A stretch of 64,000 bases of DNA, taken from the NCBI RefSeq assembly GCF_900010755.1, contig NZ_CZJT01000106.1, positions 62,001 to 126,000 on the forward strand. The letters run 5' to 3'. Positions 19,994 through 29,139 of this stretch are shown here, piece after piece. Every line of letters begins with the position of its first letter. The first letter of the stretch is position 1. This stretch comes from Paeniglutamicibacter antarcticus (lineage in GTDB: Bacteria; Actinomycetota; Actinomycetes; Actinomycetales; Micrococcaceae). Below the pieces are notes generated by a model. The model saw only the letters and a list, made by a program, of their open reading frames with translations, did no database searches and was not told the DNA's origin. The position numbers were made by a program, and so were the translations under genes.

Positions 19994-20523
19994 TAGACTG
20001 CTCGTTTCCGTAAACGTCGACGTTCACGCTCTGACAATCCGCCCCAAATGCCGAATCGTTCATCGTTGGTCAATGCATATTCAAGGCACTCGGAACGCAC
20101 AGGGCATACCCCGCATACGCGCTTTGCATCCCGTGTGGATCCGCCCTTTTCAGGGAAGAATGCCTCCGGGTCAGTTTGGGCACACAGTGCCTGGGCCTGC
20201 CATCCCAGTTCGCCATCTTCAGATTCGGCCCCCAAGCCGATCCAGATGGCTTTTGACGGACTTCCGCTGTCCAGCTCGGCGTCGAGGCTTGGCGCCCACG
20301 ACGGCGTCGGTTCTCCCACCAGTTCGTTGACTGCGTCGTGCGCCAACAAGAATGCAGCAACTTGTTCGTTGCTGCTTAGAACCTGAGGATCACTCTCGCC
20401 ACCAGTCGAGTTGGATTCTGCCGGATCGACAAACCAGTCAGTCGGTACATCCCGCGACCCGAACCGGGACTGAGAGGTACTGCGCACTGATGCTTCGTCG
20501 AAGCCGCGCTCCACGTTCCCCAT
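19993..20523 (-). CDS. whiB: WhiB-family iron-sulfur transcriptional regulator
   Basis: A 176-residue protein with a C-terminal Wbl domain: four [4Fe-4S] ligands at Cys114 (QALCAQTDPEAFFP), Cys137, Cys140 (CGVC) and Cys146 (RSECLEYAL), the GIWGG turn (158-162) and a basic DNA-contacting tail (SERERRRLRKRAV). The domain looks like the WhiB1/WhiB2 type. The roughly 110-residue N-terminal extension is unusually long for the family; no internal start is obviously better, and GGAAGG precedes ATG 20523. Its stop overlaps the putative ATT start of the glycosyltransferase. Wbl proteins act with the primary sigma factor and control division and development; regulation of the adjacent operon is inferred. 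Confidence 0.92.
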   Translation of the reverse strand: MGNVERGFDEASVRSTSQSRFGSRDVPTDWFVDPAESNSTGGESDPQVLSSNEQVAAFLLAHDAVNELVGEPTPSWAPSLDAELDSGSPSKAIWIGLGAESEDGELGWQAQALCAQTDPEAFFPEKGGSTRDAKRVCGVCPVRSECLEYALTNDERFGIWGGLSERERRRLRKRAV

Positions 20524-20810
20524 GGTTAAACAACCTTCCGCCGTTACGAATTCGTTACCAAATATAGACCTAAGGAAAACATCAGCGGCTTTTCAGAAAA
20601 AGGCCGCCGCGAGACAATTTCGCTCTCCCGGACGGTGCACTATCTAATTACACTGGTGTAACTCCTGATGCGTCAAGTGGCGGCGTCGATTTTAGCCAAG
20701 GTTGACGTAGATTTAGAGACACGCCACGCCCGAAAGTTCGGTGTGACTCGTAGCAATAGCCCCTTTCCATGAATTCTCGGTGAATTCACAGGCTTGACAA
20801 GGATCATCAC
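20524..20810. promoter_or_regulatory. divergent whiB / TIGR03089 promoter region
   Basis: 287 bp between divergent genes, more AT-rich than the surroundings and without an open frame of interest. It holds a likely leftward -10 box (TATATT near 20563) and the GTTAC repeat annotated separately. Confidence 0.5.
20543..20558. promoter_or_regulatory. GTTAC-N6-GTTAC direct repeat in the whiB leader
   Basis: GTTAC occurs at 20543-20547 and 20554-20558, one helical turn (11 bp) apart, with the 10-bp palindrome ACGAATTCGT between. It lies 20-35 bp before whiB and just downstream of a TATATT -10-like box read leftward. The layout resembles the direct-repeat sites of response regulators such as MtrA; assignment is inference. 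Confidence 0.45.
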
Positions 20811-21536
20811 ATGCCATTCGATATCAATTCGTTATCTCCAGTTGAGGCCTTGCTCTCCCCAGTTCGCCATTCAACCCACCCGTGGTTGACCTGGTACTCA
20901 CAATCCGGTGAGCGCGTAGAGCTCAGCGGGCGGGTCTTTGACAACTGGGTTGCCAAGAGCGCGAACCTATTGCACGAAGAATTTGATTTAGCCCCCGGTG
21001 ACATCGTCGCCACTGATATGCCCGGGCATTGGAAGTCGGCGGCCCTGGCCTTGGCGTGCTGGCATCTGGGTGCCGAATTACGTTCGGTGGCCCCGGGAAC
21101 CAACCCCGGCAAGGTCAGCCTGTTTATCACTTCCTCGGCGCAGACCCTTAATGTCGACGGGTCCGTCGAGGTCCTCGTCGTGCCGCTTCCCTCCCTTGCC
21201 ATGTCCTACGAAGGTGAGCTTCCGGTGGGTGCCACAGACTATGCGAGCGAGGTGCGGGCCTATGCAGACTCATTCTTCCCCTCCCCCATCGACGTCGCAG
21301 CAACCGCGTTGTCCTCTGAGTCTGGTCAGCAAAGTTTCACCGAGCTTTTCGTTCCATCGGGTGCCGAAGGAACCACGCTTCTCACCACCGAGTGGCCGAT
21401 CGAGCGAGTACTGCCGGCCTTGGTCGGTTTGTGGGCCAACGGTACATCGGTTGTGCTCGTGGAGGACGGCGTCAGCATCACCGATCGATTGATTTCCGGT
21501 GAGCGCGTGGTCCACAGGCTCGAACAGAAGTTGTAG
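20811..21536 (+). CDS. TIGR03089 family protein (AMP-binding-like fragment)
   Basis: A 241-residue protein of the actinobacterial TIGR03089 family, which resembles the N-terminal part of AMP-forming ligases but is too short for catalysis. Visible blocks are HPWLTWYSQSGERVELSG, DLAPGDIVATDMPGHWKSA and WHLGAELRSV, with LFVPSGAEGTTLLTTEWPI where ligases carry their Ser/Thr/Gly-rich loop. AAGGA precedes ATG 20811. Family function unknown. It is divergent from whiB and convergent with the GtrA gene. Confidence 0.85.
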   Translation: MPFDINSLSPVEALLSPVRHSTHPWLTWYSQSGERVELSGRVFDNWVAKSANLLHEEFDLAPGDIVATDMPGHWKSAALALACWHLGAELRSVAPGTNPGKVSLFITSSAQTLNVDGSVEVLVVPLPSLAMSYEGELPVGATDYASEVRAYADSFFPSPIDVAATALSSESGQQSFTELFVPSGAEGTTLLTTEWPIERVLPALVGLWANGTSVVLVEDGVSITDRLISGERVVHRLEQKL

Positions 21537-21694
21537 AAGCAGCGAAGGCCCAGCGTCCAGAACGAAGTCCGCATCTGCAACATTCGGCCTTCCATATAAG
21601 GCTTCGGCGGCCGGAAGACACAAAAGGGTGGCCCGCCAACAACAGAAAAGGCTCCCGTTGTTGTGGCACACCGGGCACCGGTCCTGCGGGAAGG

Positions 21695-22267
21695 CTACGT
21701 GGCCGGTCCCTCGGAGTCCGGTGAAGGATTGGTGGTTTCCGGGGCCCGCAGCTTGCGAAGGCTTCCGGTTTCGGCGCCAACACCCAGGAGTTCGCGGTCG
21801 TGTGCGAAAGCTTCTTCCTCATCCAGTTCGGCTCCGAAGACCCAGAAACGGTAAGCGAAGAAACGGAAGATGGTACCCAGTACCAATCCCACGACGGAAC
21901 CAGCAATGAACAAGCTGGTGGTATCGGTCAACCCAATCCAGTACTTGGTGATCCACACGCAAGCGGCTGCGATCCCCAAACCGATGGCATTCATGATGAG
22001 GAACATCACCAGCTCGCGCACAACGTTTGCTTGCCTGCGGTGACGGAAAGTCCAGAAGCGGTTGGCAACCCAAGAGAACATTGTCGCGACGATTCCGGCG
22101 ATGATCTTCGCCTTTACTTCCGAATCGTGCATGGGGCCTTCAAGCATCCACAGGTAAATGCCGGAGTCAATAATGAAGGCGACGCCACCTACCACGCCGA
22201 ACTTCGCGACCTCTCGCCACATCATTGAGGCCAGTCCGGTGAGCTTGTCCCAGATCTTCGACAGCAT
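21695..22267 (-). CDS. GtrA-family membrane protein
   Basis: A 190-residue protein with four membrane helices in the GtrA pattern: KFGVVGGVAFIIDSGIYLWM, IIAGIVATMFSWVANRFWTF, LVMFLIMNAIGLGIAAACVW and LFIAGSVVGLVLGTIFRFFA, the last followed by YRFWVF. GtrA proteins are thought to help move or anchor polyprenyl-linked sugars for glycosylation of wall polymers. ATG 22267 is preceded by GGAGG; an in-frame start at 22432 would add an unrelated N-terminus. A charged tail of about 40 residues follows the last helix. It is divergent from purK. Confidence 0.88.
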   Translation of the reverse strand: MLSKIWDKLTGLASMMWREVAKFGVVGGVAFIIDSGIYLWMLEGPMHDSEVKAKIIAGIVATMFSWVANRFWTFRHRRQANVVRELVMFLIMNAIGLGIAAACVWITKYWIGLTDTTSLFIAGSVVGLVLGTIFRFFAYRFWVFGAELDEEEAFAHDRELLGVGAETGSLRKLRAPETTNPSPDSEGPAT

Positions 22268-22463
22268 GGTCCTCCACTTATTGGTTTCCAGGTACCGGAA
22301 TGCCATTACCCGTATTTCGGCAAGGTCCGGTGAGTCATATCCGCGACTTCGTGCCCCGGTCAACCTAAGCATTCTAATGCGGTTCACTGAAAGTTCCCAA
22401 AGAATGGTGTCCAATATCGCTTGATGCTCCAACGCCTACCACTGGGTTGGGTAGGCTAGGTAG

Positions 22464-23651
22464 GTGACGTTTCCAGTAATTGGCGTTGTTGGCGGAGGCC
22501 AACTCGCACGCATGATGGCCCCCGAGGCATTGAACCTCGGCTTCGAACTACGCATCTTGGCCGAAGGCCCGGATGTCTCTGCTGCGCGCTCGGTTGCCGA
22601 CGCACCGGTGGGTGATTACAAGGATTTGGCAACACTACGGGAATTTGCACGCGGTGTGGACGTTTTGACGTTCGACCACGAACATGTGCCCAACGAGCAC
22701 CTGCAGGCATTGATCGCCGAAGGCGTGAACGTGCAGCCCCGCCCGGCAGCACTGATCCACGCCCAGGACAAACTCGTGATGCGTGCCGCCATCGAAAAGC
22801 TTGGATTACCCAACCCTGCTTGGGCAGCCGTGGAAACCGTCGAGGAACTCATCGCTTTCGGTGAGCAGACCGGCTGGCCCATTGTGCTCAAGACCCCGCG
22901 TGGCGGCTACGACGGCAAGGGCGTGCGCATGATCGATGACGCCGCCGAGGCCCGCGAGGCGGCCGACTGGTTCGGCAACGGCGCGCTGTTGGCCGAAGAC
23001 AAGGTCGACTTCACCCGCGAACTTTCAGCGCTTGTGGCCCGCACCCCCTCAGGTGAGGCCAAGGCCTGGGACGTGGTGCACACCATCCAGGTTGACGGCG
23101 TGTGCGACGAAGTCATCGCCCCGGCCCAGGATATTTCCGACGAGGTCGCACAGACCGCGGAGGCCGCGGCGCTGAAGATCGCCGAGACCTTTGGTGTCAC
23201 CGGCGTCATGGCAGCGGAACTCTTTGAGACCCCCGGCGTCGGCGCCGGATTCGTCATCAACGAACTTGCCATGCGCCCGCACAACACCGGGCACTGGACC
23301 ATGAACGGTTCAATCACCAGCCAGTTCGAGCAGCACCTGCGTGCGGTCCTTGACCTGCCGTTGGGTGCCACCGATACGCTGGGCGAAATTACGGTCATGA
23401 AGAACTACCTGGGCGGTGCGAACCAGGATCTGTTCTCCGCATTCAAGGCAGCACTGGCCGCCGAACCGCGTGTGAAGGTCCATGCCTACGGCAAATCGGT
23501 ACGTCCAGGACGCAAGATCGGCCACGTCAACGTCGTATCCGAAGCGGGCGAAAGTGCTGATTCGCTGCGGATCCGCGCCAACACCGTTGCCTCAATGATT
23601 CGTGACGGCGTCGAAGCGACGACCGCCGCCAACACCGAAGGACAATCATAA
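22464..23651 (+). CDS. purK: 5-(carboxyamino)imidazole ribonucleotide synthase
   Basis: ATP-dependent carboxylation of AIR to N5-CAIR in purine synthesis. The 395-residue ATP-grasp protein begins [18 protein letters not shown] and has the ATP-binding [16 protein letters not shown]. Later come [15 protein letters not shown] and the C-terminal [19 protein letters not shown] start at 22464. Its stop overlaps the purE start as TAATG, so the two enzymes are made together. Confidence 0.97.
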   Translation: MTFPVIGVVGGGQLARMMAPEALNLGFELRILAEGPDVSAARSVADAPVGDYKDLATLREFARGVDVLTFDHEHVPNEHLQALIAEGVNVQPRPAALIHAQDKLVMRAAIEKLGLPNPAWAAVETVEELIAFGEQTGWPIVLKTPRGGYDGKGVRMIDDAAEAREAADWFGNGALLAEDKVDFTRELSALVARTPSGEAKAWDVVHTIQVDGVCDEVIAPAQDISDEVAQTAEAAALKIAETFGVTGVMAAELFETPGVGAGFVINELAMRPHNTGHWTMNGSITSQFEQHLRAVLDLPLGATDTLGEITVMKNYLGGANQDLFSAFKAALAAEPRVKVHAYGKSVRPGRKIGHVNVVSEAGESADSLRIRANTVASMIRDGVEATTAANTEGQS

Positions 23652-24181
23652 TGTCGACTGAATCCCCACTCGTAGGACTGGTCATGGGTTCGGATTCGGA
23701 CTGGCCCGTCATGCGCCTGGCCGCCGAGGCCCTTGCCGAATTCGGCATCCCTTTCGAGGCCGACGTCGTCTCGGCGCACCGTATGCCCGAGGACATGATC
23801 GCCTACGGCAAGGAAGCCCACACCAGAGGCATCCGCGTGATCATCGCCGGTGCCGGCGGCGCCGCGCACCTGCCGGGCATGCTTGCCTCGGTAACACCGC
23901 TGCCGGTCATCGGTGTTCCCGTCCCGTTGAAAACCCTTGATGGCATGGATTCATTGCTGTCGATCGTGCAGATGCCTGCAGGTGTCCCCGTTGCCACCGT
24001 GTCAATTGGCGGAGCCAAAAACGCGGGCCTGCTTGCTGCACGAATCCTTGCCACCGGCACCGATGAGCGCGCAGCCGTTTTGCGCACCCAGCTCATCGAG
24101 TACTCCGAGTCCTTGCGCCAGGTTGCCTCGGACAAGGGTGCAGCCCTTCGGGCAGCCGCTGCCGCCGATTTCGGCGCATAA
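23651..24181 (+). CDS. purE: N5-carboxyaminoimidazole ribonucleotide mutase
   Basis: Converts N5-CAIR to CAIR after PurK. The 176-residue class I PurE has [20 protein letters not shown], the conserved [11 protein letters not shown] with its catalytic His, and [20 protein letters not shown]. Its start overlaps the purK stop (TAATG), and the following LCP gene begins 10 bp after its stop. A three-gene or four-gene rightward operon to manA is likely. Confidence 0.97.
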   Translation: MSTESPLVGLVMGSDSDWPVMRLAAEALAEFGIPFEADVVSAHRMPEDMIAYGKEAHTRGIRVIIAGAGGAAHLPGMLASVTPLPVIGVPVPLKTLDGMDSLLSIVQMPAGVPVATVSIGGAKNAGLLAARILATGTDERAAVLRTQLIEYSESLRQVASDKGAALRAAAAADFGA

Positions 24182-24191
24182 AAGGACCTCT

Positions 24192-25823
24192 ATGACATCG
24201 AACCACCCTTCCGCACGCTCAAATGATCTCTTGCCGGATCCTGCGTCGGCCACCGCCCCAGTGCGTTCCAAACGCGCTTGGGTGCTGTTGCTGATGACAA
24301 TCTTCTTCCCCGGCAGTGCCCAATCGGTATCGGGCAAGCATGCGGTGGGCAGGTTCGCCATGCGTATCACCATGGCCTGCTGGGCCGTGGTGATCGCATT
24401 GGTCCTTTTGCTGTTGCTCAAGCGAGACTGGCTACTTAGCCTCTTGGCGCAACCTTGGATCCAAATGACGAGCACCATCGTGCTCGTGGGGCTTGCCATC
24501 GGCTGGTTCTTGCTGTTCTTGAACACCCTGGCCATCATCCGGCCCAAATTCCTGGCCCCCGGTGCCAAGTTGCTGATCAGCGGCGGCGTGGTTATTGCGG
24601 TGGTGGCCACCAGTGGCGTCCTCGGGTACGGAGCGTTCGTATTGAACAAGGGCCGTGAAACAATTTCCAATGTTTTCACCGCTGGTCCGGCATTCAAACC
24701 CGTCGACGGGCGATACAACATTGCAGTTTTCGGCGCGGATGCCGCCGGCAACCGGGATGGCGTGCGCACCGACTCGATGTCGTTGCTCTCCGTCGATGCC
24801 AAAACCGGCAAGTCCTTGCTGATCTCCATCCCGCGAAACTTCCAGAACGCCCAGTTCTCGGCGGATTCACCGATGCGCAAGGTCTACCCCGAGGGCTACA
24901 ACTGCGGTAACGAATGCCTCTTTAACGCAATTTACCGCGATGCCACCGACAACCATGCCGATTTGTACCCGGGCGTCAAAAACCCAGGAGCGCAGGCGAC
25001 GATGGATGCCATCGAGGGCACCACCGGTCTGACGGTCCAGGGCTACGTGATGATCGACATGGCAGGCTTCTCAGGCTTCATTGACGCCATGGGCGGGGTC
25101 CGGGTTGATTCCGGTGGCTGGGTTCCCTACAACGGCAAGAAATGGCCAAATTCTTCGGTCAACACCCACTGGTTTGCTCCCGGGGAACATGAGTTCACCG
25201 GCAAACAAGCACTTTGGTTTGCCCGTTCCCGTGACTTCACCTCCGACTACCACCGCATTGCCCGCCAGCAATGCCTGCAGCAGGCGATGATCTCACAGTT
25301 CAGCCCGCAGACCATGCTGACCCGTTTCACCTCGATCATGGATGCCGGCAAGCAGCTTGTCGAAACCAATATCCCGCAAAAGCAGCTCGGCTCCTTCCTG
25401 AACCTTGCAGACAAGGCCAGGTCCACGCCATTCAAGCGGCTGACACTCGGTGCCCCGGACTTCGGTTCGGCCTCCGATAAGTTCTCCACGTATCCAGACT
25501 TCGACCAGATCCACACACGGATTGACGAGCTGATCGCTACGAGCTCCGGCACGGCACCGAAGCCCACGCAGAAGGCCACCGACGCCAGTTCCGGTTCCGG
25601 TTCCACGGACAAGCCAACCGAGCCGCAGGAAAGCGGCGCCAAGAGCTCCAGCGGACGCAATAGCGCGCCCGGCAAGGTCAACGAAGTTGCCGCCGAGGTA
25701 CCTACAACCAAAGCCGACGGTTCCCCGATCACCGAAGAATACTTGGTCACCTTGGAACAAATCGGCCGCGTGGACATGTTGGCAAAGATCGCCGCAAACA
25801 ACAACGAATGTTCAGTACCTTAG
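24192..25823 (+). CDS. LytR-CpsA-Psr (LCP) family cell-wall polymer ligase
   Basis: LCP proteins transfer polyprenyl-linked glycopolymers to peptidoglycan at the outer membrane face. The 543-residue protein has an unusual N-terminus with about four hydrophobic helices (from RAWVLLLMTIFFPGSA to LLISGGVVIAVVATSG), where most LCP proteins have one. The LCP domain follows: FGADAAGNRDGVRTDSMSL, LLISIPRNFQ, GGVRVDSGGWVPYNG and LWFARSRDFTSDYHRIARQQ. A Ser/Thr/Pro/Lys-rich spacer and a short conserved tail end the protein. ATG 24192 follows AAAGGA. The position between purE and manA suggests co-transcription. Confidence 0.9.
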   Translation: MTSNHPSARSNDLLPDPASATAPVRSKRAWVLLLMTIFFPGSAQSVSGKHAVGRFAMRITMACWAVVIALVLLLLLKRDWLLSLLAQPWIQMTSTIVLVGLAIGWFLLFLNTLAIIRPKFLAPGAKLLISGGVVIAVVATSGVLGYGAFVLNKGRETISNVFTAGPAFKPVDGRYNIAVFGADAAGNRDGVRTDSMSLLSVDAKTGKSLLISIPRNFQNAQFSADSPMRKVYPEGYNCGNECLFNAIYRDATDNHADLYPGVKNPGAQATMDAIEGTTGLTVQGYVMIDMAGFSGFIDAMGGVRVDSGGWVPYNGKKWPNSSVNTHWFAPGEHEFTGKQALWFARSRDFTSDYHRIARQQCLQQAMISQFSPQTMLTRFTSIMDAGKQLVETNIPQKQLGSFLNLADKARSTPFKRLTLGAPDFGSASDKFSTYPDFDQIHTRIDELIATSSGTAPKPTQKATDASSGSGSTDKPTEPQESGAKSSSGRNSAPGKVNEVAAEVPTTKADGSPITEEYLVTLEQIGRVDMLAKIAANNNECSVP

Positions 25824-25838
25824 AGAGGCTTGCACCGG

Positions 25839-27086
25839 ATGTATCGCTTGGAAAATCCTGTAAGGAATTACCCTTGGGGATCACATACCCTGATTGCTTC
25901 GCTCCTCGGATACCAGCCTCCGGCTGACCCGGAAGCCGAAATGTGGATTGGGGCGCACCCCAGCGCACCATCCGTTGTTGTCTCCGGCCTTGAGCCGGAC
26001 ACCAGCATGGGTCTGGACAAACTGATCGCGGCAAACGCAACTGAGCTTCTCGGAAGCGAACTCACGGCACAGGGCACCTCGCTGCCTTTCCTGGTGAAGT
26101 TGCTGGCAGCTGACAAGCCCCTCTCCATTCAGGTGCATCCCTCAGCCGCCCAAGCCGCTGCGGGATTCGATGCGGAGAACGCAGCGGGCATTCCCGTGGA
26201 TGCCCCGTACAGGAATTACCGCGATGCCGCCCACAAACCCGAAATGATCTACGCGCTTTCGGACTTCGCGGCCTTGAGCGGTTTCCGCGAAGCCTCGGAA
26301 ATCTCAGGGATTTTTGCCCGCCTGCTCCCGTCGCTTTCCGGCGTCGCTGCCGGGCAATGCTCGCAGATCATTGAAATGCTGGACGGCGGGGAACCGTTGC
26401 GTGCTGCCTTTAGCCACTTGCTCGGCGGCGCGAGCGGACTCACGGAACTGACTTCCGAAGCCATTGCCGCGGTTGAATCGGATACAACCCTGCGCGAACA
26501 CCCTGGGCTGGCCGAATTGCCATCACTACATGTTCACTACCCGAACGATCCGGGCATCCTGGTCTCGCTGATGCTCAACCTGGTACAACTGGCACCGGGT
26601 GAATCGATCTACCTGGGCGCCGGAAACATCCATGCCTACCTGCGCGGGTTGGGTGTCGAGGTCATGGCAAACTCGGATAACGTGCTCCGTGGCGGATTGA
26701 CCGGCAAGCACATCGATTTGCCCGAGTTGCTCAGGATCACCAAGTTTGAATCCCAGCAGGTGCCTTTGCTGGCCCCGACCACCACCATGTTCGGTCAAGA
26801 AGTCTTCGAACCGCCATTTGACGAGTTCCAACTGCAGCACATTGAGCTTCCTGAAACGGACGACGCAACCGACATGGCGGATGCCGATGTGGCCATCGCT
26901 GCCAACGGTCCGGTGGTGATGGTCTGCGTCGCCGGGCAAATGGTGGTCGACACCCCGCGTGGCGATTTGCTGCTGCGCCGCGGCGAATCGGTATTCATTG
27001 GCGCCTCGGAGGCCCCTGCCATGGCCCGTCGTTCGGTCGGTTCGGGTGCACGCGCCTTCGCCGTCACGGTTCCCACCCGGACCTAG
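25839..27086 (+). CDS. manA: mannose-6-phosphate isomerase, class I
   Basis: Interconverts fructose-6-phosphate and mannose-6-phosphate, feeding GDP-mannose and polyprenyl-phosphate-mannose. The 415-residue type I phosphomannose isomerase has YRLENPVRNYPWGSHT, the zinc-site LSIQVHPSAAQAAAG and YRDAAHKPEMIYALSDF, and LGAGNIHAYLRG. The ATG at 25839 is preceded by GAGAGG; an upstream TTG at 25830 would add three residues. It ends before a strong hairpin facing glpX. Supply of mannose fits the Pmt O-mannosyltransferase in the same window. Confidence 0.95.
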   Translation: MYRLENPVRNYPWGSHTLIASLLGYQPPADPEAEMWIGAHPSAPSVVVSGLEPDTSMGLDKLIAANATELLGSELTAQGTSLPFLVKLLAADKPLSIQVHPSAAQAAAGFDAENAAGIPVDAPYRNYRDAAHKPEMIYALSDFAALSGFREASEISGIFARLLPSLSGVAAGQCSQIIEMLDGGEPLRAAFSHLLGGASGLTELTSEAIAAVESDTTLREHPGLAELPSLHVHYPNDPGILVSLMLNLVQLAPGESIYLGAGNIHAYLRGLGVEVMANSDNVLRGGLTGKHIDLPELLRITKFESQQVPLLAPTTTMFGQEVFEPPFDEFQLQHIELPETDDATDMADADVAIAANGPVVMVCVAGQMVVDTPRGDLLLRRGESVFIGASEAPAMARRSVGSGARAFAVTVPTRT

Positions 27087-27104
27087 AGCCCTTCCTGCAT
27101 TAAA

Positions 27105-27141
27105 GCGAGGACCCCGATCATGAACTGATCGGGGTCCTCGC
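27105..27141. terminator. bidirectional terminator between manA and glpX
   Basis: Perfect 16-bp inverted repeat (27105-27120 and 27126-27141) with a five-base loop between convergent genes. Confidence 0.85.
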
Positions 27142-27163
27142 GTATGCACAGCCACGCTGGTTT

Positions 27164-28186
27164 TTAGCGGGTGTAAGCGTCCCACTTGTCGGCCTGGTGC
27201 TCGCCCTCGACGAAGCGGATGGTGCCCGACTTCGAGCGCATCACGATCGACTGGGTGGTGATGCGGTTGTTCTTGTAACGAACCCCGCGCAGCAGATCAC
27301 CATCGGTGATACCGGTTGCGGCGAAGTAGCAGTTGTCCGAAGTGACCAGGTCGTTGGTGGTCAACACGCGGTCAAGGTCGTGGCCCGCGTCGATGGCGCG
27401 CTGCTTCTCGTCATCGTCGGTGGGCCACAGACGGCCCTGGATGATGCCGCCGAGCGACTTGATGGCACACGCGGTGACGATGCCCTCGGGGGTGCCGCCA
27501 ATGCCCATCAGCACGTCAACGCCGGTGCCCTCGCGGGTTGCGGCGATGGCGCCGGCAACGTCGCCGTCCATGATGAACTTGGTGCGTGCACCTGCTGCAC
27601 GGATCTCCTCAACGAGTCCGGCGTGGCGCGGGCGGTCAAGGATGCAGACGGTGATCTGCGAGATCTTCTTGCCCTTGGCCTTGGCGATCAGGTGCAGGTT
27701 CTGCTTGACCGGCAGGCGCAGGTCAACCAGGTCCGCGGCTTCGGGGCCGGTGACAAGCTTTTCCATGTAGAAGACCGCTGACGGGTCGAACATGGAACCG
27801 CGGTCTGCAACCGCAAGCACCGACAAAGCGTTGTTGATACCCAGTGCGGTCAGGCGGGTGCCATCGATCGGGTCGACGGCAACGTCGCATTCGGCTCCGG
27901 TGCCATCGCCAACGTGTTCGCCGTTGAAGAGCATCGGGGCTTCGTCTTTTTCGCCCTCGCCGATGACGACGACACCGTTGAAGGAGACGGTGGAGAGCAG
28001 TGAGCGCATGGCGTCAACTGCGGCACCATCGGCTGCGTTCTTATCGCCGAAACCAACCCAAGGGCTGGAGGCGATGGCCGCGGCTTCGGTGGCACGGACC
28101 AGCTCGAGGGCCAGATTGCGGTCAGGTTCTGCGTCACTAACCGAAAGTCGTGGGGACAGGTGGGCAAAATTCGTGGCTTCAGTCAC
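27164..28186 (-). CDS. glpX: class II fructose-1,6-bisphosphatase
   Basis: Hydrolyses fructose-1,6-bisphosphate in gluconeogenesis. The 340-residue GlpX-type enzyme has [36 protein letters not shown] and the metal-binding [11 protein letters not shown]. It also has [12 protein letters not shown] and [16 protein letters not shown]. It is the usual and often only FBPase of actinobacteria. GTG start at 28186 with GAGGAAG upstream. It is divergent from the DUF4245 gene. Confidence 0.96.
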   Translation of the reverse strand: MTEATNFAHLSPRLSVSDAEPDRNLALELVRATEAAAIASSPWVGFGDKNAADGAAVDAMRSLLSTVSFNGVVVIGEGEKDEAPMLFNGEHVGDGTGAECDVAVDPIDGTRLTALGINNALSVLAVADRGSMFDPSAVFYMEKLVTGPEAADLVDLRLPVKQNLHLIAKAKGKKISQITVCILDRPRHAGLVEEIRAAGARTKFIMDGDVAGAIAATREGTGVDVLMGIGGTPEGIVTACAIKSLGGIIQGRLWPTDDDEKQRAIDAGHDLDRVLTTNDLVTSDNCYFAATGITDGDLLRGVRYKNNRITTQSIVMRSKSGTIRFVEGEHQADKWDAYTR

Positions 28187-28345
28187 GGTCTTCCTCGTCT
28201 TTGAGTTTTGTTCGTTTGCCGGGGGCCAACACCATCCATCATATCGCTCGTGGTCAACTCGTAACCGTGCATGACCCGGGATACGTCACGGATGCATCAG
28301 GGATCACGTTTAGTTTCTTGCGGCGCTATAGGCGAGAATGGATGG

Positions 28346-29005
28346 GTGAGCCAGCTCCCCGAAGACCCAGCAGCGCCAGTTTCCGCCCCCGTTTCGGAAC
28401 AATCCGAGGGCAACCTTGAGACGCCCGTAGCCGCCAGCGAAGAGCTGCCGTTCAAGCCGGTTTTGACGCCATCCCAGGCCAAGCGCGCCAACCAGACACT
28501 CAAGGGCATGATCATCTCCGTGGTGCTCACGGTTGCCGTAGCCATCCCGGTGGTGCTGATTAACCCGGCCAGCAAGGCGGACACCTACCGGCAGCCGGTT
28601 GACGTCTCCGAAGTCGCCTCACAGGCTGCCGCGGACGCCACCTTCACCCCCTGGGCACCGGTGCTGCCGGAGGGTGACTACTCGAACTTTGCGCGTTGGA
28701 TCACCGGGAACGTTGACGGCATCAAGTACTGGGAATTCGGCGTCGTCACCGATGACGAGAAGTTCGTATGGGTGCGCCAGACCGCGGACGCGAACCCGTC
28801 CTGGCTGGCAACTGTCACGGACAACGCCACCCCGGCCGGCGAACACCTGGTTGACGGCAAGACGTGGGAGCTTCGCAAAAAGGACAAGACCCAGGTCTTG
28901 GTTTCCAAGATCGGGAACTCGACGCTCATGTTGAGCAGCGACAGCGGCCTTGAGACCCTCGAGTCCATGGCACGGCTGGCCCAGCAGCAGCTCCCGGGCT
29001 CCTAG
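28346..29005 (+). CDS. DUF4245 family membrane-anchored protein
   Basis: A 219-residue protein with a Glu/Pro-rich cytoplasmic N-terminus, a single helix (GMIISVVLTVAVAIPVVLI), and a DUF4245 extracytoplasmic domain (WAPVLPEGDYSNFARWIT, YWEFGVVTDDEKFVWVRQT). Family function unknown; it is usually found divergent from glpX in actinobacteria, as here. The GTG at 28346 gives a sensible start; an open frame begins 75 bases earlier without conserved content. Confidence 0.85.
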   Translation: MSQLPEDPAAPVSAPVSEQSEGNLETPVAASEELPFKPVLTPSQAKRANQTLKGMIISVVLTVAVAIPVVLINPASKADTYRQPVDVSEVASQAAADATFTPWAPVLPEGDYSNFARWITGNVDGIKYWEFGVVTDDEKFVWVRQTADANPSWLATVTDNATPAGEHLVDGKTWELRKKDKTQVLVSKIGNSTLMLSSDSGLETLESMARLAQQQLPGS

Positions 29006-29139
29006 GACCGCTCGCACCCCTTTCCGCGTGAGATCTTCCCCACACCCGGCCCGGGGGTTTCCTGCGTTTTCCAGCTGCATTACTTCATTCTTGAACGTAT
29101 GTGACTCGTGGCTTGCCCCGTTGCCTTAAGCTAAAAAAC

